In this document: positions 1-7,936 of the stretch, in pieces
How positions within the stretch are numbered: position 1 is the stretch's first letter
Layout: each line of letters begins with the position of its first letter
Origin: an uncultured Collinsella sp.
GTDB taxonomy: Bacteria; Actinomycetota; Coriobacteriia; Coriobacteriales; Coriobacteriaceae
Length of the DNA stretch: 15,583 nt
Reading direction: 5' to 3'
Assembly (NCBI GenBank): GCA_900762015.1
Contig: CAAFEX010000007.1
Span: 1-15,583, forward strand
Program-made: the position numbers and the translations under genes
The notes under the pieces: generated by a model
What the model saw: the letters and a program-made list of their open reading frames with translations, nothing else
Databases searched by the model: none
Told to the model about the DNA's origin: nothing

Positions 1-1
1 A

Positions 2-922
2 GATGCGTCAACGGTACAGACGCAAAACAAAAAGGTCTCTGAATCTAAAGTCACCGCAAGTCAAACCCTGTCGACAGCGAACCTCAAGACGGGGCTTTCG
101 AAGGCGGACTTTAACGATATTCCCTCAGGCGATACCGTGCAGACCTTCTCACTGGTTGATGACCAGATCCTCGCCCTGGAGGATGAGAACCTCGCCGCAC
201 TCCAGAATGCGCTTGACCAGGCGCAGGAGCTGGGCGATGTGGGCGTGGTGTTTTACGACCTGTCGAGCGGTAAGGGCGTGACGTATAACGCTGATGTCGA
301 GGTGTACGGTGCGAGTAGCTACAAGGCACTCTATGCGTTGTACATTTGCGAATCTCTGGTCGAGACGGGCCAGGTTTCACCCGATGACTCCCTTGGCACC
401 TATGGTGGCTACAACATGGGTTGGCAGACGGTACGCGACTTGATCGAGGCTGCGGTCGTTTATTCAGACAACGATTCGTTTATTGCGTTACGCGCGGCGT
501 TTGACCATGATGGCTATGAGGATTGGATTGCCAATCTGGGTGTTGATGACGAAACGGCACTGGATCCGATGAGTGATTTTCCGACCTACTGCCCGCGCAC
601 TTCTGCGAGGTTATGGCGTGAGATGAGCGAGTATCTGAGCATGGATACCGAGACTTCACAGTGGTTGTCGGGCCTTCTGGCATCAACATCGCGCTCGTTT
701 ATTCGCGATGGCATTGCGGACGATCAGGTCTTGGTGCGCAACAAAGCGGGTTGGATCAGCGAGGACGGCTACTATTCGACATGCGATGCAGGCCTCATCG
801 ACATCGATGGCCGTACCTATGTCATGAGCGTCATGACATCGATGCCATGGAGTGACCGTTCGAGCGAGGTTACGGCCGCGATTGCAAAGGCTCTGTTTGA
901 TACGCGAGCTGCACTGGCTTAG
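2..922 (+). CDS. Serine hydrolase, class A beta-lactamase fold (5' end outside window)
   Basis: The frame is open from base 2 to the stop at 920-922, giving 306 visible residues, so the true start, and probably an export signal, lies upstream of the window. A GTG at 137 could serve as a start but has no clear RBS, and the frame continues above it. The three signatures of the penicillin-recognising serine hydrolase fold are visible: SSYK (SxxK nucleophile, Ser105 counted from base 2), SDN (155-157) and KAG (248-250, in place of KTG). About 45 polar residues rich in Ser, Thr and Lys come first, like a linker after a signal peptide or membrane anchor. I see no ExxxN omega-loop motif of true class A beta-lactamases, so peptidoglycan or peptide hydrolysis, or a non-catalytic role, is as likely as antibiotic hydrolysis. 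The fold assignment is firm; the substrate is unknown. Confidence 0.8.
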   Translation, partial: DASTVQTQNKKVSESKVTASQTLSTANLKTGLSKADFNDIPSGDTVQTFSLVDDQILALEDENLAALQNALDQAQELGDVGVVFYDLSSGKGVTYNADVEVYGASSYKALYALYICESLVETGQVSPDDSLGTYGGYNMGWQTVRDLIEAAVVYSDNDSFIALRAAFDHDGYEDWIANLGVDDETALDPMSDFPTYCPRTSARLWREMSEYLSMDTETSQWLSGLLASTSRSFIRDGIADDQVLVRNKAGWISEDGYYSTCDAGLIDIDGRTYVMSVMTSMPWSDRSSEVTAAIAKALFDTRAALA

Positions 923-1000
923 CGTGTTCGTTTGGCGAGGTCAAACAAAATGCTGGTACCATACCTTGGTTGAGAATTTCGTATAGGTTTGGGGAATGGT

Positions 1001-1741
1001 ATGGCTACCATCGCGATTATCGGTGCGCTCGAAAAAGAGATCATGCAGATTAAGGAAGAGCTGAGCGACGTTTGCGAGGCACGGGAGGCAGGCTTGACCG
1101 TTGTGAGCGGTGAGCTCGACGGCCTGACAGTTGTCGCCACAACGGCGGGCATGGGCACGGTGAACGCCGCCGCTGCAACACAGCACCTCATTAGCAAGTA
1201 TGCTCCGCAGGCTGTTGTGTTTTCGGGCATTGCGGGCGGTTTGAACCCCAAGCTCCATATCGACGACGTGGTCATTGGCAAACGCCTACGCTATCTGGAT
1301 ACCGATACCGCGCTTATCGCCGAGTCCGCACCGGGGCTCGAGGAGTTTGGCTCGACGCCCGCGCTGGTCGATATTGCCGCCGACGTGCTTGCTGAGCGTG
1401 GGTTTGTTGACGCTTCGACAAATGCAGTCGCTTCGAATGAGGGCACCAAGCAGTTCCTGGTCGGCACGATTGCCACGGGTAACCGTTTTGTGACGGGCGC
1501 CGCCATGCGCAACGACGCTATCGAGGCGACGCATGCCGATTGTGTCGGCATGGAGGGCGCGGCGATTGCCCATGTCGCAACCAAAAATGGTGTCGATTGC
1601 CTGGTGTTGCGCGCTATCAGCGATAATTGTGACGAGGCGTACGATGCAATTTGCGACCGAGAGTTCGATCTGTTCGAGTACGCGCGTGTCGCAAGTGACA
1701 TCACGCTCGATATCGTCCGCCGCATTGCCGCTGCGCAATAG
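1001..1741 (+). CDS. mtnN: 5'-methylthioadenosine/S-adenosylhomocysteine nucleosidase
   Basis: This cytosolic enzyme cleaves adenine from methylthioadenosine and S-adenosylhomocysteine, feeding methionine salvage and the activated methyl cycle. The 246-residue product is close to the usual 230. Family motifs appear in order: IIGALEKE near the N-terminus (Glu13 aligns with E. coli Glu12), TTAGMGTVNAA, FSGIAGG, IATGNRFV, the ribose-binding VGMEGAA (Glu185) and AISDN with the catalytic Asp208. The ATG at 1001 is chosen over a TTG at 989 because a GGGG Shine-Dalgarno (991-994) lies 6 nt before it and the family begins with this segment. It follows the serine hydrolase by 78 bp and precedes yihA by 38 bp, so it may be cotranscribed with yihA. 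No SAM or SAH riboswitch is recognisable upstream. Confidence 0.93.
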   Translation: MATIAIIGALEKEIMQIKEELSDVCEAREAGLTVVSGELDGLTVVATTAGMGTVNAAAATQHLISKYAPQAVVFSGIAGGLNPKLHIDDVVIGKRLRYLDTDTALIAESAPGLEEFGSTPALVDIAADVLAERGFVDASTNAVASNEGTKQFLVGTIATGNRFVTGAAMRNDAIEATHADCVGMEGAAIAHVATKNGVDCLVLRAISDNCDEAYDAICDREFDLFEYARVASDITLDIVRRIAAAQ

Positions 1742-1779
1742 CGCGTCTATTTGTAAAAACCTACGACCAAGGAGTGTCC

Positions 1780-2370
1780 ATGGCCGATTCCATTAACTAC
1801 CAGCTTGCCAAGTTCGTTGCCAGCTATGGCAAGGTTTCGCAGATTCCCGAGTCCACCTGCCCCGAGGTGAGCTTTGTCGGCCGCTCCAACGTGGGCAAGT
1901 CGTCGATTATGAACAAGCTCTTTGGACGCAAGAACCTTGTCAAGGTTTCGAGCACGCCGGGCAAGACGAGCAACATCAACTTCTTCGAGGCCGACGACGT
2001 GCACTTTGTGGACCTGCCGGGCTATGGTTTCGCCCGTCGTTCCAAGGCCGAGCGTGACCGTTGGGCAGAACTTATCGGCGACTTTTTCGACTCCGAGCGC
2101 AGCTTTAACTTGGTCGTCTCACTGGTGGACATTCGTCACGACCCCAGCAAGCTCGACCATGACATGATCGACTACCTGCAGGGCAACGAGTTCAACTTTA
2201 TCGTTTGCCTCACCAAAGCCGACAAGCTCAGCCGCACCCAGCAGGCCCGCCAGGCAGCAGCCATCAAAAAGCAGCTCAACGTCCCGGCCGAAAACGTAAT
2301 CATCACAAGCTCCCAAACCGGCACCGGCATCGACGAACTCAAAAAGCGCATCGCCGAGGCTTGCCTCTAG
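1780..2370 (+). CDS. yihA: Ribosome biogenesis GTP-binding protein YihA/YsxC (EngB)
   Basis: This TRAFAC-class GTPase helps assemble the large ribosomal subunit. All G motifs are present in the 196-residue product: G1 GRSNVGKSS (34-42), a G2 threonine in the SSTPGKT stretch, G3 DLPGYG (78-83), G4 TKAD (145-148) and G5 near TSSQT (176-180). The length is normal for the family. The ATG at 1780 has a strong AAGGAG (1769-1774) 5 nt upstream; a GTG at 1774 overlaps that RBS and is rejected. It sits 38 bp after mtnN in the same direction and converges on thrB. A weak 6-bp hairpin (2374-2379 with 2391-2396) follows the stop but has no U-tract on this strand, so the large palindrome at 2449-2635 may be what separates the two convergent genes. 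Confidence 0.95.
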   Translation: MADSINYQLAKFVASYGKVSQIPESTCPEVSFVGRSNVGKSSIMNKLFGRKNLVKVSSTPGKTSNINFFEADDVHFVDLPGYGFARRSKAERDRWAELIGDFFDSERSFNLVVSLVDIRHDPSKLDHDMIDYLQGNEFNFIVCLTKADKLSRTQQARQAAAIKKQLNVPAENVIITSSQTGTGIDELKKRIAEACL

Positions 2371-2448
2371 TAAGGGCTCCAGCCTAGCAAGAGCCCCTAT
2401 CAATAAAAAACAAAACTATCAGCCTGGCGCCCTTTCAAAGCGTGGGTC

Positions 2449-2635
2449 CCTGTAGACATCGCCGGCAATGTTGTTGTAGGGCCGCCCAAGGGCATCCCCT
2501 TAAAAACATTCCGCAGCACGAGGCCCGCTTATCCACGGCTCCGAAGGAGCAGGATAAGCGGGCCTCAAGTGCGAGGACGTTATTAAGGGGATGCCCTTGG
2601 GCGGCTCGGTGGGGTCGACCGGCGATGCCTACAGG
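2449..2635. repeat. Long nested palindrome, family A copy 1
   Basis: This 187-bp dyad element lies between the convergent yihA and thrB. Outer arms 2449-2465 and 2619-2635 match at 16 of 17 positions. Middle arms 2481-2503 and 2583-2605 are perfect over 23 bp. Inner arms 2520-2534 and 2552-2566 are perfect over 15 bp. The tip is a GCTCC-GAA-GGAGC hairpin (2538-2550). Read on the minus strand, the unpaired loop between middle and inner stems holds GTCCTC on one side and TGCGGAAT on the other, as in the copy at 7937-8058. The right outer arm contains the thrB stop codon. It could act as a bidirectional transcription barrier; its origin is unknown. Confidence 0.9.
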
Positions 2636-3510
2636 TACTCGATTTGAGCGCCCTCGGTGTCGCACGTCAGAATATGCGTATCACACTTAGGAAACTGCTC
2701 GCGCAGCTTGACCTGCAGGAACTTTGCCACGATGGTATCGTCGGTCACAGCCATGAGGGTCGAGCCCGAACCGCTGATCCAGATGGTCTTGGCACCGCCG
2801 TTAAGGCAGGTGTCGCGCACGGCGTTGTAGTCGGGGATGAGGCGGCGGCGATAGGGCTCCTGGATGCGGTCGTCGTTGGCGGCGGCAATCAGGTCAAGGT
2901 CGCCGGTCTCCAGACCGCGCGTCATGCCGGCGATGCGGCCCATCTGCCACACGGCGGTGGAGAGCGGAATCTCCTGCGGCACGACCTTGCGTGCCTCACT
3001 CGTGTGTACCTCGTAAGGTGGAATCACGGTAATAAAACGCAAGCGGTCGCTCACCTCGTAGCGCAGGCACTGGGGGAGCGAATCGGTCGGCGTAAAGGAG
3101 CAGACGGCGCCGCCCAGGATAGCGGGGGCGACGTTATCGGGATGGCCCTCGACCTCGGTGGCAATGCGGACGAGCTCGGCGCGGTCGACGGTGTGGCCCG
3201 TCAGCGCGGCGGCCGCCATAATGCCGGCGACGACGCAGGTGGAGCTGGAGCCCAGGCCACGGGCGACGGGAACGTCAGTCTGAATGTCAATGGCGACGGG
3301 GAAGGCAGGCTCGCCCCATGCGGCCAGCGCATCGACAAAGCTGACGTAGACCAGGTTGTTCTCGTTTTGGAACTCCTCGGGGCATCCGGTGATGGTGAGC
3401 TTATCGGCGCGCTCGAAGGTAAAGTGCGAGTAGAGGCTGACGGCCATGCCGAGGGTGTCGTAGCCAATGCCTAGGTTTGCGCTGGTTGCTGGGACGGTGA
3501 TCTTGATCAT
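2629..3510 (-). CDS. thrB: Homoserine kinase
   Basis: This GHMP-family kinase phosphorylates L-homoserine with ATP, the step before threonine synthase. The 293-residue product has the family layout: an N-terminal IKITVPATSANLG start, the ATP-binding PVARGLGSSST loop (81-91), EGHPDNVAP (121-129) and a C-terminal GSGST segment (SGSGSTLMA). The ATG at 3510 is supported by AGGAG (3517-3521 on the minus strand) at 6-nt spacing. It lies 201 bp downstream of thrC on the same strand, but a terminator-like hairpin (3665-3699) and a large palindrome (3526-3631) sit between them. It may therefore be expressed by readthrough or its own start rather than in a simple operon. The last codons are part of an inverted repeat whose mirror copy lies about 170 bp away. 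Confidence 0.96.
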   Translation of the reverse strand: MIKITVPATSANLGIGYDTLGMAVSLYSHFTFERADKLTITGCPEEFQNENNLVYVSFVDALAAWGEPAFPVAIDIQTDVPVARGLGSSSTCVVAGIMAAAALTGHTVDRAELVRIATEVEGHPDNVAPAILGGAVCSFTPTDSLPQCLRYEVSDRLRFITVIPPYEVHTSEARKVVPQEIPLSTAVWQMGRIAGMTRGLETGDLDLIAAANDDRIQEPYRRRLIPDYNAVRDTCLNGGAKTIWISGSGSTLMAVTDDTIVAKFLQVKLREQFPKCDTHILTCDTEGAQIEYL

Positions 3511-3525
3511 GGGAATCTCCTGGGC

Positions 3526-3631
3526 GGTCTGCCTGTTTAGTTCGCTGCTCGGGCAGTCCTGGCTCGCTCGGAAAGCACATTAAGTGCTTTCCGGCTCGTG
3601 CGGAACTCGCGACGAACTAAACAGGCAGACC
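3526..3631. repeat. Long palindrome in thrB leader, family A (diverged copy)
   Basis: Outer arms 3526-3544 and 3613-3631 are perfectly complementary over 19 bp. An inner hairpin pairs 3569-3578 with 3584-3593 (10 bp, loop ATTAA). The unpaired regions between them contain GTCCTG (3556-3561) and TGCGGAAC (3599-3606), close to the loop motifs of the copies at 2449-2635 and 7937-8058, but this copy lacks their shared tip. The dyad ends 4 nt from the thrB Shine-Dalgarno and would form in the thrB leader RNA. A role in attenuation or RBS access is possible but unproven. Confidence 0.85.
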
Positions 3632-3664
3632 CGCATGTCAGTTCGTCATCATCCCGGGGGTTAT

Positions 3665-3699
3665 CTGATGAAAGAAGGTGCGCCGGCTTTCGCCGGCGC
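3665..3699 (-). terminator. Rho-independent-like terminator after thrC
   Basis: On the minus strand, 13 nt after the thrC stop, an 8-bp perfect GC stem (3680-3687 with 3692-3699, GAAA loop) is followed by ACCTTCTTTCATC. The T-tract is interrupted, so termination may be partial and allow some readthrough into thrB. Confidence 0.65.
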
Positions 3700-3711
3700 T
3701 TAATAAGGGGT

Positions 3712-5229
3712 TTAGTTGGTAGCCATCTTTTTTGCAGCCTGCTCTACGTAGTTGGCCATGTCGGCAACGTCGCAGACGTCTTCGAAGCGGACGGGCTTGG
3801 ACTCGAGTTCGGCGAGCTGGGTCGGAGCGACCGTATTGGTTGCCTGCTCGAGCACGCGCATAGCCTCAAAGTCGTCCTCGGGAACGTCGAGGCCCAGGGC
3901 GTCGCAGCAGGCGCGTGGGAACTTGTAGGGGCTTGCGGTCGAAAGCAGCACGCGGGCCTTGGCGCCCTCGGCGGGAGCAACCTTTTCAAAGACGTGATAG
4001 CCGCAGGCGGTGTGCGGGTCGATCACGTAGCCGTTCGCATCCCAGCAGCTCTTGATGGCAGCACGGACCTCGTCCTCGCTGGCCCAGCCGCAGCCAAACA
4101 CGCTCTGGATCTTGGCCAGCAGCTCGGCGGGCACCTCGTAGCGGCCGGTCTGGGCAAGCTGCTCCATAAGGCCGGCAACGAGCTCGCAGTCGCCGTCGGA
4201 CAGGAAGTACAGCATGCGTTCCAGGTTGGAGCTAATAAGGATGTCCATCGACGGCGAGATGGTCGTGAAGAACGGGCGGTTACGGTCGTAGACGCCGGTG
4301 GTCAGGAAGTCGGCAAGCACGTTGTTCTTGTCGCTCGCGACGATGAGCTTGGCGACGGGCAGACCCATGCGCTTGGCATAGTAGCCGGCCAGGATATCGC
4401 CAAAGTTGCCGGTCGGTACGCAGAACTCCACGGCGTCGCCGGCCTCGATGGCGCCGGCGCGCAGCAGCTGCGCATAGGCGGCAAAGTAGTAGACGACCTG
4501 CGGCACCAGGCGACCGACGTTGATCGAGTTGGCGCTTGAAAGCACCGTGCCGGCGGACTCAAGACGCTCGGCAAGCTCCTTATCGGCAAAGATGCGCTTG
4601 ACGGCGCTCTGGGCGTCGTCAAAGTTGCCGCGGATGCCGCAGACGGCGACGTTGTCGCCCTCCTGCGTGGACATCTGCAGGTTCTGGACGCGGCTGACTT
4701 TGCCTTCGGGATAAAAGACGGTAATACCCGTGCCCGGAGCGTTGGCAAAACCGGCGAGTGCGGCCTTGCCGGTGTCGCCCGACGTGGCGGTGACGATCAT
4801 GATGCGCTCGGCGCCGCCGTCCTTGGCGGAGGTGCGGGCCATGAGGCGGGGGAGCATCTGCAGAGCGACGTCCTTAAAGGCGCTCGTGGGGCCGCCAAAG
4901 AGCTCCATCACATAGGTCTGAGGGGCGTCGGCGCCCGGTGCGGCGTCGAGTTTGACAAGCGGCGTGACCTCTTCGCTCGCGAATGTGCCGCGGTACGCCT
5001 CGTCGACACACGCCGAAATTTCTTCGGCCGTGTAATCATTCAGTAACATTCCCAACACATCTTGAGCGATTTCAAAGTACGATTTATCTGCAAGCGAGCT
5101 GATATCGACCTGCTGGGTGCCGAGCTCGTCCGAGACAAACAAACCCCCGTCGGGAGCGATGCCGGTACGGATTGCCACCTTACTTGAGCACGATAAAGTG
5201 CGTCCTCGTGTACTATGATAAGTTCCCAT
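3712..5229 (-). CDS. thrC: Threonine synthase
   Basis: This PLP-dependent enzyme converts O-phosphohomoserine to threonine. The product is 505 residues from the chosen start, typical of the longer fungal/enterobacterial type. It opens with MGTYHSTRG, the conserved N-terminal strand-and-STRG motif of the family. The PLP lysine lies in GGPTSAFKD (Lys119) and the phosphate loop in TATSGDTGKAA (about 147-157). A second hallmark, CVPTGNFGDILAGYYAK, follows. The frame could start at GTG 5289 or ATG 5274, but neither has an RBS and the family start fits ATG 5229, which has GAGGAG at 5239-5244 (spacing 9). It is divergent from lysC, with 104 bp between the starts, so the two probably share a control region. 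It ends 201 bp before thrB. Confidence 0.95.
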   Translation of the reverse strand: MGTYHSTRGRTLSCSSKVAIRTGIAPDGGLFVSDELGTQQVDISSLADKSYFEIAQDVLGMLLNDYTAEEISACVDEAYRGTFASEEVTPLVKLDAAPGADAPQTYVMELFGGPTSAFKDVALQMLPRLMARTSAKDGGAERIMIVTATSGDTGKAALAGFANAPGTGITVFYPEGKVSRVQNLQMSTQEGDNVAVCGIRGNFDDAQSAVKRIFADKELAERLESAGTVLSSANSINVGRLVPQVVYYFAAYAQLLRAGAIEAGDAVEFCVPTGNFGDILAGYYAKRMGLPVAKLIVASDKNNVLADFLTTGVYDRNRPFFTTISPSMDILISSNLERMLYFLSDGDCELVAGLMEQLAQTGRYEVPAELLAKIQSVFGCGWASEDEVRAAIKSCWDANGYVIDPHTACGYHVFEKVAPAEGAKARVLLSTASPYKFPRACCDALGLDVPEDDFEAMRVLEQATNTVAPTQLAELESKPVRFEDVCDVADMANYVEQAAKKMATN

Positions 5230-5238
5230 ATAACACTG

Positions 5239-5244
5239 CTCCTC
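5239..5244 (-). promoter_or_regulatory. Shine-Dalgarno of thrC, decides the start
   Basis: GAGGAG on the minus strand lies 9 nt before the ATG at 5229. The two upstream in-frame starts have no comparable site, which argues for the 505-residue protein. Confidence 0.6.
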
Positions 5245-5333
5245 GGATGCCTTGGTCCCAATCGGTGAAACCATGGTATCAGAGCGCACAAAGTAGGTTC
5301 GCAGAGGCTTTTTAGAAAGGTAACCTCAAGCCC

Positions 5334-6722
5334 ATGATTAAGATTGCCAAGTTTGGCGGCTCGTCGGTCGCCGACGCCGAACACTTCAAGAAGATCAAGG
5401 CCGTTGTCGACGCCGACCCTGCCCGCCGTTTTGTGGTGGTTTCTGCCTGCGGTCGCCGCTTTAAGGGCGACACCAAGGTGACCGACCTGCTCTACTTGGT
5501 CAACGCGCACGTCAAGTACCACGTGTCGTGTGAGGAGCTGCTCGAGGACATTGGCCAGCGCTATTTTGATATCGCTGACGAGCTGGAGCTCACCTATCCC
5601 ATCCGTGAGGAGTTCGCGGCCTTTGCCGAGCGCGCCCGCTCGGGCGGCTACTCCACCGAGGAGCTTGTGAGCCGTGGCGAGTACTTTACCGCCCGCCTGA
5701 TGGCCGAGTACCTGGGCTTACCGTTCCTGGACGCCGCGACGGTTGTGGCGTTCCATCACGACGGTACGCTCAGCATGAATCGCACCTCTGAGCTGGTGCA
5801 GGAGTACGGTCAGCAGGGCGGCTTTGTTATGCCCGGTTTCTACGGCGCGACGCGTGAGGGCCAGATCAAGCTGCTCGATCGTGGCGGCGGCGATATCTCG
5901 GGCTCGATTCTGGCCAAGTGCCTGGGCGCCGATCTGTACGAGAACTGGACCGACGTCTCGGGTTTCTACTCTGCCGATCCGCGCATCGTGCCCGAGGCTC
6001 AGCCCATCGCCCGCGTTACCTACGAGGAGCTGCGCGAGCTTTCGTACATGGGCGCAAGCGTCCTGCACGAGGAGGCCGTGTTCCCTGTGCGTGAGGCGGG
6101 TATTCCGCTGGTCATCAAGAACACCAATGCGCCGCAGGACCCCGGCACCATCATTAGCGAGACGGCTGATGAGGGCGAGGCGGAGCCCATCATTACCGGT
6201 GTGACCGGCAAGCGCGGTTTTGTCGCCATCAACGTTGCCCGCGACCGCACCAAACCCCGTGTCGGTTTTATGCGCCGCGCGCTTTCGGTCTTCGAGCGCT
6301 ATGACGTTTCCGTCGAGCACATGCCCACCGGTGTCGACCGCTTTGGCGCCGTGGTGCAGGAGCAGGACGTTCACGATTCGCTGTACTCGCTCGTGGGCGA
6401 CATCCAGCAGGAGGTCGAGCCGCTCGAGATCGAGGTTGTTGAGGGCTTGGCGCTCATCGCGACTGTCGGCCGTAACCTGCGCGGCCGCGCAGGTATCTCG
6501 GGCCATCTGTTTGGCATGCTTGGCCAGGCCGGCGTGAGCGTGCGTATGATTTCGCAGAGCTGCGACGAGATCAACATCATTATCGGTGTCGAGGAGAAGG
6601 ACTTCGACCTGGCGATTCGGACCATTTACCGTGCCTTCTCCGATGAGAACGGCATTGTGAAGGTCTCCGACCTAGAGGCCCCCGCGCCGGTCGATCCCGC
6701 CCTGGCCGCGCTCAAAAAGTAG
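5334..6722 (+). CDS. lysC: Aspartate kinase
   Basis: Aspartate kinase catalyses the first committed step of lysine, threonine, methionine and diaminopimelate synthesis, giving aspartyl phosphate. The 462-residue product has an N-terminal amino-acid kinase domain (about 1-285) beginning IAKFGGSSV and including LLDRGGGDISGS and ENWTDVSGFYSADPRIV. Two C-terminal ACT domains follow (about 293-360 and 370-440), with GRNLRGRAGISGHLF and QSCDEINIIIGV in the second. It is a stand-alone enzyme, not fused to homoserine dehydrogenase, and the ACT pair implies allosteric feedback by lysine and/or threonine; which one cannot be read here. The ATG at 5334 fits the family start; the nearest purine-rich site, AAAGG (5316-5320), is rather distant. 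asd follows in the same direction after a terminator-like hairpin. Confidence 0.96.
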   Translation: MIKIAKFGGSSVADAEHFKKIKAVVDADPARRFVVVSACGRRFKGDTKVTDLLYLVNAHVKYHVSCEELLEDIGQRYFDIADELELTYPIREEFAAFAERARSGGYSTEELVSRGEYFTARLMAEYLGLPFLDAATVVAFHHDGTLSMNRTSELVQEYGQQGGFVMPGFYGATREGQIKLLDRGGGDISGSILAKCLGADLYENWTDVSGFYSADPRIVPEAQPIARVTYEELRELSYMGASVLHEEAVFPVREAGIPLVIKNTNAPQDPGTIISETADEGEAEPIITGVTGKRGFVAINVARDRTKPRVGFMRRALSVFERYDVSVEHMPTGVDRFGAVVQEQDVHDSLYSLVGDIQQEVEPLEIEVVEGLALIATVGRNLRGRAGISGHLFGMLGQAGVSVRMISQSCDEINIIIGVEEKDFDLAIRTIYRAFSDENGIVKVSDLEAPAPVDPALAALKK

Positions 6723-6794
6723 CGACTGCTCGGAAGATTTTGGGGTCATGTCTCAAAAATCTACAGCGGGGCGTTTCGTTTCGGTTTCGTTTCG

Positions 6795-6828
6795 ACGGGG
6801 CGGGTTTCGTGCCCGCCCCGTTCTTGTA
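6795..6828 (+). terminator. Terminator-like hairpin between lysC and asd
   Basis: A perfect 10-bp GC stem (6795-6804 with 6812-6821, loop TTTCGTG) is followed by TTCTTG, a short T-rich run. It lies 72 nt after lysC and 67 nt before asd, so asd may be partly uncoupled from lysC. A TATACA (6827-6832) just after the stem could be a -10 element for asd, but no convincing -35 was found. Confidence 0.6.
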
Positions 6829-6895
6829 TACACTGGCAACAATAATCGGCCTGCTCGGCTTGCGGGCAAAAGCCACAACCTTTAAAGGGGGAAGC

Positions 6896-7921
6896 ATGAA
6901 ACAGTACACGGTTGCTATTTTGGGCGCGACGGGAGCCGTGGGCACCCAAATGCTCGAGTGCCTCAACGAGCAGGAGTTTCCGGTCGGTAAGCTCAAGCTG
7001 CTGGCGAGCGCGCGTTCTGCGGGCAAGACCGTCGAGTTCCGCGGCGAGCAAATCGTGATCGAAGAGGCTTGTCCCGAGGCCTTTGAGGGCTGTGACATCG
7101 TGCTTGGCGCCGCCGGCGACGACATCGCGAAGGAGCTGCTGCCCGAGGCCGTTAAGCGCGGCGCCGTCGTGGTCGACAACAGCCATGCCTTCCGCATGGA
7201 TCCCGAGGTGCCGCTGGTCGTGCCCGAGATCAATGCCGATGATATCAAGTGGCATCACGGCCTTATCGCCAATCCCAACTGCGCGACCATCATCGGCCTG
7301 GTTCCCACGTGGCCGCTGCATCAGCTCGCCGGCGTGAAGCGCATGATCGTCTCGACGTATCAGGCGGCTTCGGGTGCTGGCGCGCCCGGTATGGCCGAGC
7401 TCGAGGCTCAGCTGGCCGCCCTGGGCCGTGGCGAGGAGATTCCCGAGCCGCGCGCGTTTGCCGCCCAGCTGGCGAGCAACCTGATTCCGCAGATTGGCGG
7501 CGTCAAGGAGGAGGGCTTTACCTCCGAGGAGATGAAGCTGCAAAACGAGGGCCGCAAGATCATGCATCTGCCCGAGCTGCGCGTGAACTGCACCTGCGTG
7601 CGCGTGCCCGTGCTGCGCTCGCACTCCGAGAGCATTACGCTCGAGTTTGAGCGCGATATTACGGTTGAGGAGGCCCGTGCTGCGCTGGCTGCCGCTCCGG
7701 GAGTGAAGCTGGTTGACGACATGAGCGCTGAGGATGCACACGATCGCTTCCCCATGCCGATGGATACGTCCGACCAGGACCTGATCTGGGTCGGTCGCGT
7801 GCGTCGCGACATCTCGAACCCCGAGGCTGCGCGCGGTATCACCTTCTGGTGCTGCGGCGACCAAATCCGTAAGGGCGCGGCAACCAACGCCGTCCAGATC
7901 GCTAAGCTGCTCTGCGAGTAG
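6896..7921 (+). CDS. asd: Aspartate-semialdehyde dehydrogenase
   Basis: This NADPH-dependent enzyme reduces aspartyl phosphate, the LysC product, to aspartate semialdehyde, the branch point to lysine/DAP and homoserine. The 341-residue product has the N-terminal Rossmann motif GATGAVG (10-16), the catalytic cysteine in PNCATI (Cys129), the TYQAASGAG stretch, VRVPVLRSHSES with the conserved substrate-side Arg and His, and a C-terminal NPEAARG segment. The ATG at 6896 has AGGGG a few bases upstream and the family start; a longer in-frame extension from 6740 runs through the terminator hairpin and is rejected. Gene order lysC-asd gives two consecutive steps. A family A palindrome begins 15 nt after the stop. 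Confidence 0.96.
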   Translation: MKQYTVAILGATGAVGTQMLECLNEQEFPVGKLKLLASARSAGKTVEFRGEQIVIEEACPEAFEGCDIVLGAAGDDIAKELLPEAVKRGAVVVDNSHAFRMDPEVPLVVPEINADDIKWHHGLIANPNCATIIGLVPTWPLHQLAGVKRMIVSTYQAASGAGAPGMAELEAQLAALGRGEEIPEPRAFAAQLASNLIPQIGGVKEEGFTSEEMKLQNEGRKIMHLPELRVNCTCVRVPVLRSHSESITLEFERDITVEEARAALAAAPGVKLVDDMSAEDAHDRFPMPMDTSDQDLIWVGRVRRDISNPEAARGITFWCCGDQIRKGAATNAVQIAKLLCE

Positions 7922-7936
7922 GTTGACCTGTCCGGC

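Noticed and set aside
2374..2396. A terminator for yihA
   Set aside because: The stem is only 6 bp, the loop is 11 nt and an A-run rather than a T-run follows on the plus strand.
2644..3474. A 276-codon plus-strand frame
   Set aside because: It is the antisense of thrB, low in complexity (Gly, Val, Asp, Ala rich), with no domain.
3598..4539. A 313-codon plus-strand frame
   Set aside because: It is antisense to thrC and runs out of the palindrome region; no RBS or recognisable domain.
5184..5219. A promoter for lysC (TTGAGC and TATGAT)
   Set aside because: The spacing is 24 bp, well outside the 16-18 bp range, and it lies inside the thrC coding region.
5230..5333. A lysine riboswitch or T-box in front of lysC or thrC
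   Set aside because: The 104-bp gap is too short for either and shows no conserved T-box or lysine-element core.
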